Shown here: piece after piece, positions 8,680 to 15,626 of the stretch
How positions within the stretch are numbered: the stretch's first letter is position 1
How the letters are laid out: each line of letters starts with the position of its first letter
Assembly: GCA_028692415.1 (NCBI GenBank)
Contig: JAQUXM010000004.1
Coordinates: 6,863 to 52,406 of the forward strand
From: Syntrophomonadaceae bacterium
GTDB taxonomy: Bacteria; Bacillota; Syntrophomonadia; Syntrophomonadales; Syntrophomonadaceae
Length of the DNA stretch: 45,544 nucleotides
Direction: 5' to 3'
Translations under genes and position numbers: made by a program
Notes under the pieces: generated by a model
What the model was told of the DNA's origin: nothing
The model's database searches: none
Seen by the model: the letters and a program-made list of their open reading frames with translations, nothing else

Positions 8680-9891
8680 ATGTTTACCAAATTTTATTAT
8701 AATCTAAAGGATTATGGAATTCCGGTTTCCATGAATGAGTGGCAGCTGCTGTTGGAGGCACTCGAATCAGGAATGGCCGGGTCCAGCTTGACCGGATTTT
8801 ATTACTTGTGCCGGGCTGTGCTGGTAAAAACTGAAGCCCATTATGACCGCTTTGACCTGGCTTTTGCCAGTTTTTTTGGTGATATTGAGTCTCCTGAAGG
8901 TTTGCCGGATAAAATATGGGAATGGCTGGACAAAGAATTGCCCGAACAGGAGATTACGGAAGCAATGCGGCTCAATCACCAGCAGCTTGACCTGGATGAA
9001 ATGAAACGGATGCTGGAGGAACGGCTGGCCGAGCAAAATGAGGAACACCACGGCGGCAACCGCTGGGTAGGCACTGGAGGGACTTCGCCCTTCGGGCATT
9101 CGGGTTATCACCCGGGAGGTATACGGATTGGCGGCAGTACCCGCAACCTGTCGGCGGTGAAAGTGGCGGGTATGAGGAAATATCAGGAATTCCGCACCGA
9201 TGAAACCCTGGGAATAAGGCAATTTCAGGTAGCCCTCCGCAAGCTGCGGCAATTTACTACCCGCCTGGATGGTGCCCGCACCGAGCTTGATTTGGATGGC
9301 ACTATTGACCGGACCTGCAACAATGCCGGCCGTTTGGAACTGGTTTGGGACCGGCCTCGGGAAAACGGGATAAAGGTTTTGCTGCTGATGGATTCAGGGG
9401 GTTCCATGGTTTCTTACAGCCGTCTTTGCAATCAGTTATTTACAGCGGTAAACCGCTCCAATCATTTTAAGGATTTAAAAATATTCTATTTTCACAACTG
9501 CATTTATGACTGGTTATTCCATGATCCCAGTTGCAGTTTGAATGCCTATACCGATACGGAATATATTTTAAAAACCTATGACAGCGATTACCGGATTATT
9601 ATTGTAGGGGATGCCAGCATGTCTTCCTATGAGTTGATGCGGGTAGGAGGAATTATTGAATGGGGCATGCATAACGATACCCCTGGTATCGAATGGCTGC
9701 GGCGTCTGCGCCAGCATTTTGAATATTCGGTCTGGCTTAATCCGATTCCCAAAAACTATTGGGATTGGATGGAGGGGGTATTTACCATAAATAAAATTGC
9801 TGAGGTTTTTCCCATGGAAAGCCTGACGGTGGAAGGTCTGGAAACTGCAATAACCAAGCTGCGCAGCCGACAGGCGGTTAAAATGGGATGA
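8680..9891 (+). CDS. CoxE-like VWA-domain protein, MoxR partner
   Basis: 403-aa protein of the COG3552/COG3825-like VWA group. The N-terminal ~200 residues (YNLKDYGIPVSMNEWQLLLE...) are the helical region found in CoxE-type proteins. The middle is a glycine/histidine-rich linker (HHGGNRWVGTGGTSPFGHSG). The C-terminal VWA domain starts at about residue 230. Its metal site reads LMDSGGSM, so the usual DxSxS is DxGxS, a form I believe also occurs in COG3825 proteins. ATG 8680 is preferred over GTG 8677 because AAGGAG is 6 nt away. It probably works with the upstream MoxR ATPase. A strong terminator follows. Confidence 0.9.
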   Translation: MFTKFYYNLKDYGIPVSMNEWQLLLEALESGMAGSSLTGFYYLCRAVLVKTEAHYDRFDLAFASFFGDIESPEGLPDKIWEWLDKELPEQEITEAMRLNHQQLDLDEMKRMLEERLAEQNEEHHGGNRWVGTGGTSPFGHSGYHPGGIRIGGSTRNLSAVKVAGMRKYQEFRTDETLGIRQFQVALRKLRQFTTRLDGARTELDLDGTIDRTCNNAGRLELVWDRPRENGIKVLLLMDSGGSMVSYSRLCNQLFTAVNRSNHFKDLKIFYFHNCIYDWLFHDPSCSLNAYTDTEYILKTYDSDYRIIIVGDASMSSYELMRVGGIIEWGMHNDTPGIEWLRRLRQHFEYSVWLNPIPKNYWDWMEGVFTINKIAEVFPMESLTVEGLETAITKLRSRQAVKMG

Positions 9892-9914
9892 AACATTAAG
9901 ATGAAACATTATAA

Positions 9915-9940
9915 AGAGGGTGAGCCCCTCTTTTTTTTTG
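9915..9940 (+). terminator. Intrinsic terminator after the MoxR-VWA pair
   Basis: AGAGGG (9915-9920), loop TGAGC, CCCTCT (9926-9931), then an uninterrupted run of nine T. A textbook Rho-independent terminator 24 nt after the VWA stop. Confidence 0.92.
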
Positions 9941-9952
9941 TCCTGGAATCCA

Positions 9953-10086
9953 TTAAACATCGGAAGAAATTGCAGAGCCGTTTCTTCCGCACCGTTGCAA
10001 TGAGGCGGGGGCTAGAACCCGCCGCCTGTTTTGGTAATAGGAACCCTACCACTTAAAGAAGCTGGGGAGATCTTTGCGACTCGTTA
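9953..10086 (-). repeat. ~130-nt structured repeat, copy D (reverse orientation)
   Basis: Read on the minus strand it begins AACGAGTCGCAAAGATCTCC, continues CTTCTTTAAGTGGTAGGGTT and CAGGCGGCGGGTTCTAG, and ends with the stem CGGAAGAAACGGC/GCAATTTCTTCCG and ATG. It is the only copy that is antisense to the next gene; its 3' end points at the VWA terminator. A good promoter for the crotonase gene starts 5 nt past its right end. With that promoter and an AT-rich stretch it fills the 361-nt gap 9891-10252. Confidence 0.82.
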
Positions 10087-10090
10087 TATA

Positions 10091-10118
10091 TTGACAAGCC
10101 GGTTTCGTATATTAAAAT
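10091..10118 (+). promoter_or_regulatory. Sigma-A-like promoter for the acyl-CoA gene cluster
   Basis: TTGACA at 10091-10096, a 16-nt spacer and TAAAAT at 10113-10118. An AT-rich stretch follows, containing TTAATAACATATTAA, an inverted repeat that could bind a regulator. The crotonase ATG is 134 nt downstream. Confidence 0.55.
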
Positions 10119-10251
10119 TATAATTAATAACATATTAACTAAACATAACAATATTTGTATGAGAAACAGACGATTAGAAATAACAATAGGAGGTGACTGA
10201 CGGCAGAGTTTGCAGGCATGATAGAGATAAGAAAAATAAGGGGGTAACATA

Positions 10252-11025
10252 ATGGATTACAGTGCATATCAGACTTTAAAAGCGGAGGCATTGGAAGGCG
10301 GAATACTGGTGGTGTCCTTAAACCGCCCGGATAAATACAATGCCATGAACATGATGATGATGGAAGAGCTTAATGACCTTTGGCTAAAGCTAAAAAGAGA
10401 TCTTGACACGAGGGTAGTTATTTTAAAAGGCGAAGGGGAGAAAGGTTTTTGCGCTGGGATGGAAGTAGCGGATATTATCAAACCAGCAACCATGAAGAAC
10501 ATCCCGGCCATGTACGATTTGCAGCTGCCCATAGGTGAATTGCAGATCAACATGCGCAACTGCCCGCAGCCCATTATCTGTGTAGTTCATGGCGCTGCAG
10601 CAGGTGCCGGTTTCAGTTTTTCCATTGCTTCCGATATTCGCATCATTGCACCGGATGCTAGATTCTCAGCGGCTTATGTTAATGTTGGACTGGCTGGTGC
10701 GGACATGGGCAGCAGTTATTTCCTGCCTCGTATTATTGGAACCGGACGGGCTTTTGAATATCTCTATACCGGGGCCTGGATGAATGCCGAAGAAGCCATG
10801 CAACTGGGATTTGCCTCGCGTTGTGTGGAGAAGGACAAACTGCTGGAAACCGCTATGGAGATAGCCCAGGCTATAGCCAAGAAAGATCCGCTAGCCATGA
10901 AATTAACCAAAGAAGCGGTTAATCTTAATATCGATGCCCCTAGTCTGGAATCTGCAATAATCATGGAAAACCGCAACCAGAACATGATGATAAGCCTGCT
11001 GGCCAGTAAAATACCAGCAAAATAA
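10252..11025 (+). CDS. Enoyl-CoA hydratase/isomerase (crotonase family)
   Basis: 257-aa crotonase-fold enzyme acting on acyl-CoA thioesters, probably hydrating or isomerising an enoyl-CoA in beta-oxidation or a related pathway. It has VSLNRPDKYNAMN near the start, the oxyanion-hole segment GEKGFCAGMEV, and VHGAAAGAGFSFSIASDIRI. The positions that are often Glu in true hydratases are less clear (VNVGLAGADMGSSYFLPRII: the second catalytic region has Ala-Asp), so a different reaction on a CoA ester is possible. GGGGG lies before the ATG and a good promoter is upstream. Its neighbours (MarR regulator, acyl-CoA dehydrogenase, FixCX, EtfBA) recall the caiD/caiA/fixABCX gene set without the carnitine CoA-transferase, ligase or transporter. 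Confidence 0.88.
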   Translation: MDYSAYQTLKAEALEGGILVVSLNRPDKYNAMNMMMMEELNDLWLKLKRDLDTRVVILKGEGEKGFCAGMEVADIIKPATMKNIPAMYDLQLPIGELQINMRNCPQPIICVVHGAAAGAGFSFSIASDIRIIAPDARFSAAYVNVGLAGADMGSSYFLPRIIGTGRAFEYLYTGAWMNAEEAMQLGFASRCVEKDKLLETAMEIAQAIAKKDPLAMKLTKEAVNLNIDAPSLESAIIMENRNQNMMISLLASKIPAK

Positions 11026-11047
11026 AACAAGGACCCAAAGGGACGGG

Positions 11048-11115
11048 AGAGCAAGTGGGGACAGTTCTTGCCTTGCGCGCTAGCGCGCAAGGCAAGAACT
11101 GTCCCCACTTGCTCT
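11048..11115. repeat. 68-bp perfect palindrome, GTGGGGACAGTTCTTG family
   Basis: 11048-11081 is the exact reverse complement of 11082-11115, with no loop; the centre is GCGCGCTAGCGCGC. The arms (AGCAAGTGGGGACAGTTCTT) resemble the other palindromes in plan but differ in sequence at the centre. It lies 23 nt after the crotonase stop and may terminate that transcript, though there is no T tract. Confidence 0.95.
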
Positions 11116-11126
11116 GAATGGAAAGC

Positions 11127-11155
11127 TTGACAGCGAATCAATTATACATTTTAAT
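11127..11155 (+). promoter_or_regulatory. Sigma-A-like promoter for the MarR gene
   Basis: TTGACA (11127-11132), a 17-nt spacer, TTTAAT (11150-11155). The 17-bp palindrome just downstream (11164-11180) would overlap the transcription start, a typical repressor position. Confidence 0.55.
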
Positions 11156-11163
11156 ATAAAAGG

Positions 11164-11180
11164 CAATAATTAAATTATTG
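11164..11180. promoter_or_regulatory. Possible MarR autoregulatory operator
   Basis: CAATAATTAAATTATTG is a perfect 17-bp palindrome (8+1+8) between the MarR promoter and start codon. MarR proteins commonly bind AT-rich palindromes of this size over their own promoter. The pairing is seen; the binding is inference. Confidence 0.45.
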
Positions 11181-11204
11181 TAATGATAACAAAGGAGCTT
11201 TTAA

Positions 11205-11642
11205 ATGTTAGATTTTACTACTTTTTGGTGTTTCCGGCTTAATGCCCTTTCCCGCAAAATCAGCCGGATGTATAACGGCAGATGCCTGGAGCATGGGATA
11301 ACGGCTGCTCAGACCTTTGTAATATTTGATGTTATGGAACATGAAGGTACCAGTGTCAAAGATATAGCTACTCGCATACAGTTGGACAGTCCGGGCGTAA
11401 CGGGCTTGATTGACCGGCTCGTAAAAGAAGGCCTGGTGGAAAGAAAAGAAGATCCTGAAGACCGGCGGAGCCTGCGAATTACTCTTACCGGGAAGGGGCG
11501 CGAACTGGCTGACAGCAAATTAATTCCCATGGCCCTGGAATTTAATAGATATATCAGAAGCATAGTGCAGCCGGAAGTAGCCAAGATATTTCAAAACTCC
11601 TTGGATCTCTTTGATCAGCAACTAAGTAAGAGCGGCGATTAA
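11205..11642 (+). CDS. MarR-family transcriptional regulator
   Basis: 145-aa winged-helix repressor of the MarR family. The winged-helix core is ITAAQTFVIFDVMEHEGTSV, KDIATRIQLDSPGVTGLIDR (recognition helix) and LVERKEDPEDRRSLRITLTG, the wing with its conserved DRR. A C-terminal dimer helix ends the protein. ATG 11205 has AAAGGAG. The gene lies between crotonase and acyl-CoA dehydrogenase and has its own promoter, a palindromic candidate operator and a terminator, so it is probably the local regulator of acyl-CoA metabolism, responding to a CoA ester or a free acid (inference). Confidence 0.92.
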   Translation: MLDFTTFWCFRLNALSRKISRMYNGRCLEHGITAAQTFVIFDVMEHEGTSVKDIATRIQLDSPGVTGLIDRLVKEGLVERKEDPEDRRSLRITLTGKGRELADSKLIPMALEFNRYIRSIVQPEVAKIFQNSLDLFDQQLSKSGD

Positions 11643-11730
11643 ACGCAGTTTCAAGCTACTATCCTGTTTTATAAGGCAGGCACAGGTATATAGCATCCCC
11701 TCTAAAGGTTTAAATAAGGAAAATTTACTA

Positions 11731-11762
11731 AACAACCTTGAGTATATCAGGTTGTTTTTTAT
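11731..11762 (+). terminator. Intrinsic terminator after the MarR gene
   Basis: AACAACCT (11731-11738), loop, AGGTTGTT (11749-11756), then TTTTATTT. Together with the inverted repeat at 11910 it is the only clear element in the 322-nt gap 11643-11964. Confidence 0.88.
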
Positions 11763-11909
11763 TTGCCGAGGCTGCATAGAAAAAACGAATGGAGATGGTC
11801 TTCTTCATTTATAAATAAATCAGCCACAACTCTGGCTGGGATTCATATTACGTACTAAAATTATGGAGCTTATGAATAACTTATGATATTATTATTTTAA
11901 TGAAGAATA

Positions 11910-11935
11910 ACTATCATATGAATAGTTATGATAGT
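11910..11935. promoter_or_regulatory. Inverted repeat upstream of the acyl-CoA dehydrogenase
   Basis: ACTATCATA (11910-11918) and TATGATAGT (11927-11935) are exact reverse complements 8 nt apart, 30 nt before the dehydrogenase start. A partial copy (ACTTATGATATTA) lies just upstream, near 11878. This could be a MarR or other regulator site; it does not match the palindrome in front of the marR gene. Confidence 0.45.
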
Positions 11936-11964
11936 AAGCGGAATAAGGAAAAGGGGGTTTGCAA

Positions 11965-13104
11965 ATGGAATTCAATCTTAGTAAAGAACAATCGTTAATT
12001 CAACAGATGGCCCGCGAATTTGCCGAGAAAAGCATAGCTCCAGTTGCGAAACAAATTGATGAGGAAAGCAAGATACCCGAGGAGATTCTGGCGGGGATGG
12101 CTGAACTGGAATTGTTCGGCATACCTTTTAGTGAAGAGTATGGTGGAGCCGATGGCGGTTATGACGGATATGTGCTGGTCATGGAACAAATCGCCAAGGT
12201 GTCTGGGGGCATAGCTATGACCATGGCTGCGCATACGCTGGGATTGGGTGCCATATCAGCCTTCGGGACTGAGGAGCAGAAGAAAAAATACATGGTACCG
12301 GGATGCAAGGGCAAGCATATAGTATCCTTTGCTTTCACTGAGCCGGGAACCGGTTCCGATCCCAAGCAGCTAAGCAGTACTGCCAAACGGGATGGCGACT
12401 ATTATATCTTAAACGGGACCAAGCGTTTTATATCCAACGCCAATTTCCCTGGAGCCATGGTGGTATTTGCCAAGGAGACGGAAACCGGCGAAGTTACCGC
12501 CTTTATTCTGGACAAGTTAAGCCCGGGCTATTCCATATCTGAGCCCTGGGAGAAAATCGGTATGCATGGCGGGCAATTATTGGATGTATATATGAAAGAT
12601 GTAAAGGTGCCGGTGGAAAACCTGCTGGGGAAGATCGGGCAAGGTTTTCCGGTTTTATTATTAGGAATTGCGCTGGGAAAAATAGGAACCAGCACCGCAG
12701 CCCTGGGAGGAACCCTGGCAGCATTTGAAGAAGCCGTAAAATATGCCAGGGAAAAAACCCACCGCGGCCAGCCGATAGCTAAATTTCAAGCTATTCAGTT
12801 AAAAATAGCCGACCTGGCCATAAAATATGAAACCGCCCGCTGGTTATGTTATCGCCTGGGATGCCTGGCCAATAATATCAAAGATCCGGCCGCGTTTGCA
12901 GCCGAGGCAGCTCTGGTCAAGGCTTACTGCGGTGATAATGTAGTTGATGCTGCCCGTATAGCAGTTGATGTGCATGGTTCTTATGGACTTATGAGAGACT
13001 ATACCATTGAACGGGTCTATCGTGATGCAATAATCGGCCCGGAAATCGAGGGTGTAGCTGATATGCAGAAAATGATTGTAGCCGGATCCATACTCAAGAA
13101 ATAA
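11965..13104 (+). CDS. Acyl-CoA dehydrogenase
   Basis: 379-aa flavoenzyme that desaturates an acyl-CoA and passes electrons to ETF. The N-terminal helical domain starts MEFNLSKEQSLIQQMAREFA; the flavin and substrate motifs AFTEPGTGSDP and NGTKRFISNA are present; the C-terminal signature is VYRDAIIGPEIEGVADMQKM. IEGVADMQ aligns with the usual YEGTSEIQ, so the catalytic Glu is kept although the surrounding residues differ. Substrate chain length cannot be read. ATG 11965 follows a GGGGG; the track start TTG 11959 is less likely. The FixC, FixX, EtfB and EtfA genes follow on the same strand, so electrons probably go to quinone through them (inference). Confidence 0.93.
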   Translation: MEFNLSKEQSLIQQMAREFAEKSIAPVAKQIDEESKIPEEILAGMAELELFGIPFSEEYGGADGGYDGYVLVMEQIAKVSGGIAMTMAAHTLGLGAISAFGTEEQKKKYMVPGCKGKHIVSFAFTEPGTGSDPKQLSSTAKRDGDYYILNGTKRFISNANFPGAMVVFAKETETGEVTAFILDKLSPGYSISEPWEKIGMHGGQLLDVYMKDVKVPVENLLGKIGQGFPVLLLGIALGKIGTSTAALGGTLAAFEEAVKYAREKTHRGQPIAKFQAIQLKIADLAIKYETARWLCYRLGCLANNIKDPAAFAAEAALVKAYCGDNVVDAARIAVDVHGSYGLMRDYTIERVYRDAIIGPEIEGVADMQKMIVAGSILKK

Positions 13105-13229
13105 AGCAAAAATGTTGCATACAACCTGTATAACAAAGGATTATAATATTGATATATAGCACTTAGCTAAAAATTGGTAATTTATTACAGGGAAGGTAGA
13201 GGGAGCAGAATAAGAAACTGCCCTTTGTG

Positions 13230-13254
13230 CCTGACCCCTTACCCTTCACTTAAT
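13230..13254 (+). repeat. C-rich 7-nt-period repeat before fixC
   Basis: CCTGACC CCTTACC CTTCACT, a C-rich arm of the heptad family, 3-10 nt before the GGGAGG of fixC. No clean G-rich partner follows the upstream stop codon; GGTAGAGGGAG near 13195 may be a decayed one. Confidence 0.6.
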
Positions 13255-13270
13255 ACTGGGAGGTACAGGC

Positions 13271-14557
13271 ATGGAGAAATTTGATGTTATCGTAGTAGGC
13301 GCTGGTTTGGCTGGTCTGGCCGCCGCCTATACCCTTGCTTCGGAGGGGATGGAAGTTCTGGTGCTGGAACGCGGGGATTATCCGGGTGCCAAGAATGTAA
13401 CGGGAGGGCGGCTTTACGTCAACCCGGTACGCGAGTTATTCCCCGACCTTTGGAAGAAAGCTCCGCTGGAACGCTTTATTGCCCGGGAGGGAGTTACCAT
13501 GATGGCCCACGAGCGTTCACTCAGCATTGGCTATGACGGTAATGAACTACTGGAAGAGCCGCAGCAAAGTTTCTCTGTTCTGCGCGCCAAATTTGATCGC
13601 TGGCTAGCCAAACAGGCGGAAAGAAAAGGGGCCATGATCGTAGACAAAAACCGGGTTGATGACCTGGTCCGGGAAGAGGGCCGGGTGGTCGGAGTCTGGG
13701 CGGGAGGCGACGAACTCCGCGCTGATGTGGTAATCGCCTGTGACGGGGTGCTGTCTCTCCTGGCTGAAAAAGCAGGCTTGCGCCAGCCCGGCAACCCCAA
13801 GGATTTTGCCGTTGGCTTCAAGGAAGTGATTGAACTCGATTCTGCAGTCATCAACGAGCGTTTTGCCCTGGAAGGCAACGAGGGTCTGGCCCGCATGTAT
13901 ATGGGGGAAGTAACCCGGGGCAAGTTTGGCGGCGGTTTCCTGTATACCAATAAGGACAGCATCAGCCTGGGTATAGTGGTGGGGATCAAAGATTTAATGG
14001 AAGGCCCTAATCCGGTGCAGGCTCCCGTTCTGCTTGATGAGTTTAAACAGCGCCGTGAAATTGCACCCTTGATTAAAGGTGGCGCAACTGTGGAATATGC
14101 TGCTCATGCCATACCCGAGGGAGGGCTTAAGGCGATGGGCAAGCTTTATGGAGATGGGATTCTGCTGGCCGGTGACGCGGCTGGTTTTTCCATGAACATT
14201 GGGGTTACGGTGCGGGGCATGGAATATGCTCTGGCCTCCGGTTACTATGCGGCCCAGGCGGTTATAAAGGCTAAAGCGGCCGAGGATTTCACCGCCCGGA
14301 GTCTGGCCATTTATGAGAGTATCTTAAACAACAGTTTTGTTATGGAAGACTTTAAAAGCTTCCAGGCGGCTCCCGAAGCCCTCGAAAACCCGAGATTTTT
14401 TGAGCACTATCCGGAATTGCTCGGAAATATTATGCGCGATATTTACGCCGTTCCGGCTGGTCCTAAAAATCGATTGTATCCCACCATCAAACAATATATG
14501 AAGATAGGGGAACTCTGGTCGATGTTTGGCGATATGAGAAAGGCGATGAAAATATGA
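13271..14557 (+). CDS. fixC: FixC-like ETF:quinone oxidoreductase, FAD-binding subunit
   Basis: 428-aa flavoprotein of the FixC/ETF-QO family, which takes electrons from ETF and passes them to quinone, with FixX as its iron-sulfur subunit. The FAD motif VVGAGLAGLAAAYTLASEGM is followed by the FixC hallmark GDYPGAKNVTGGRLYVNP. GDGILLAGDAAGFSMNIGVT is the second FAD contact. Length matches FixC, not the fused ETF-QO of mitochondria. The gene has GGGAGG before the ATG and overlaps fixX by 4 nt (ATGA). In FixABCX systems the complex can bifurcate electrons from NADH to ferredoxin and quinone; here the linked acyl-CoA dehydrogenase suggests acyl-CoA as donor (inference). Confidence 0.93.
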   Translation: MEKFDVIVVGAGLAGLAAAYTLASEGMEVLVLERGDYPGAKNVTGGRLYVNPVRELFPDLWKKAPLERFIAREGVTMMAHERSLSIGYDGNELLEEPQQSFSVLRAKFDRWLAKQAERKGAMIVDKNRVDDLVREEGRVVGVWAGGDELRADVVIACDGVLSLLAEKAGLRQPGNPKDFAVGFKEVIELDSAVINERFALEGNEGLARMYMGEVTRGKFGGGFLYTNKDSISLGIVVGIKDLMEGPNPVQAPVLLDEFKQRREIAPLIKGGATVEYAAHAIPEGGLKAMGKLYGDGILLAGDAAGFSMNIGVTVRGMEYALASGYYAAQAVIKAKAAEDFTARSLAIYESILNNSFVMEDFKSFQAAPEALENPRFFEHYPELLGNIMRDIYAVPAGPKNRLYPTIKQYMKIGELWSMFGDMRKAMKI

Positions 14558-14838
14558 GCGAGATCATAGGGTTGAAGGCTAAACTGGGCCTGGACGTTTT
14601 TAAGCATGATAAAGAGCCGCATATCAAAATCAAACCTGGCATGGCCAAGGACCCCCGGCTGAAAAGAGCGGTGCTGGTCTGCCCGGCCGGGCTTTACAGT
14701 GAAAATGCGCAGGGCGAAGTGGAGTTTACCATCGACGGTTGTCTGGAATGCGGGACCTGCCGCCTGGCTTGCGGTACCGAGGTTCTGGAGTGGAATTATC
14801 CGGGCGGCGGTACCGGGGTGCAATTCCGTTTTGGATAG
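14554..14838 (+). CDS. fixX: FixX-like ferredoxin subunit
   Basis: 94-aa iron-sulfur partner of FixC. It carries CLECGTCRLAC (CxxCxxCxxxC) at about residues 68-78, the earlier VCPAGLYS that is typical of FixX, and the conserved tail WNYPGGGTGVQFRFG. Length is normal. Its start overlaps the fixC stop, implying translational coupling and a tight complex. EtfB begins 27 nt downstream. Confidence 0.93.
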   Translation: MSEIIGLKAKLGLDVFKHDKEPHIKIKPGMAKDPRLKRAVLVCPAGLYSENAQGEVEFTIDGCLECGTCRLACGTEVLEWNYPGGGTGVQFRFG

Positions 14839-14865
14839 ATAATACTATTTAGGGGGATTAGAGAG

Positions 14866-15621
14866 ATGAATATTGTTGTGGCAATGAAGCAAATACCGGA
14901 CCTGCAGCAGATTCGGATTCGCAATCGCAAACCGGTATTTGATGATGTCCCGATGACACTGGGGGCCATTGATAAGAATGCCCTGGAAGTTGGGGTTAGT
15001 ATTAAAGAAAGCCAGGGAGGAAAGGTTACGGTTCTCTCGGCTGGCAATGAAGATTTGGAAGATACGATCAAAGAAGCCCTGGCGGCCGGAGCGGATGAAG
15101 CTTTATTGGTAATCGATGATGCCCTGGCGGTAGCCGGCAGTGATGTCATCGCGATGGTTCTGGCGGCTGCAGTTAAAAAGATGGAAGCAGCTGAGCTGAT
15201 TATTTTCGGCGAAGGCAGCGGCGACAATTACTCGGGGCAGGTTGGTTCCCGGGTAGCGGCTATTCTGGACTGGCCCCAGGTGGGTTATGCGAGCTCCCTG
15301 GAATTGAACGGGAATATGCTGCGGGCAGCCCGTTCCCTGGAAGACGGGGAAGAGATCGTCGAAGTGACTTTGCCGGCGGTAGTCACGGTAATATCAGGGA
15401 TTAATGAGCCGCGGATTCCATCGGTCACGCAGATTTTGAAGGCGGGCAAGAAGCCCAAGGAGGTATTGGAACCCGAAGATTTGGGCCTGCAAATACCTGC
15501 TGAAGCTCAAGTTCTAAGTTTGAGCAACCTGGCACCGGAAAGCGAACGCAAACAGGTTGTCCTGAAAAGTGTGGACGAACTGGTACAGGCATTGAAAAAT
15601 GAGAATGTGATTGGGAGGTAA
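14866..15621 (+). CDS. etfB: Electron transfer flavoprotein beta subunit (FixA-like)
   Basis: 251-aa ETF beta subunit. It opens MNIVVAMKQIPDLQQIRIRN and has the family DKNALEVGVSIKE segment, the AMP/FAD-binding loop GEGSGDNYSGQVGSRVAAIL and the recognition-loop region ITLPAVVTVISGINEPRIPS-like (TLPAVVTVISGINEPRIPS as written). It forms a heterodimer with EtfA, here encoded 5 nt downstream. Order C-X-A-B (fixC, fixX, etfB, etfA) differs from the enteric fixABCX order. Whether it binds a second FAD for bifurcation cannot be decided by eye. Confidence 0.93.
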   Translation: MNIVVAMKQIPDLQQIRIRNRKPVFDDVPMTLGAIDKNALEVGVSIKESQGGKVTVLSAGNEDLEDTIKEALAAGADEALLVIDDALAVAGSDVIAMVLAAAVKKMEAAELIIFGEGSGDNYSGQVGSRVAAILDWPQVGYASSLELNGNMLRAARSLEDGEEIVEVTLPAVVTVISGINEPRIPSVTQILKAGKKPKEVLEPEDLGLQIPAEAQVLSLSNLAPESERKQVVLKSVDELVQALKNENVIGR

Positions 15622-15626
15622 GTGTT

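Noticed and set aside
8767-9252. 161-aa minus-strand ORF opposite the VWA gene
   Set aside because: Shadow of the well supported VWA coding frame; no family resemblance and no start signal.
13531-13989. 152-aa minus-strand ORF opposite fixC
   Set aside because: Serine/proline/arginine-rich shadow of the fixC frame.
14443-15227. Minus-strand ORFs of 126 and 143 aa opposite fixC/fixX/etfB
   Set aside because: Shadows of three firmly identified genes on the plus strand.
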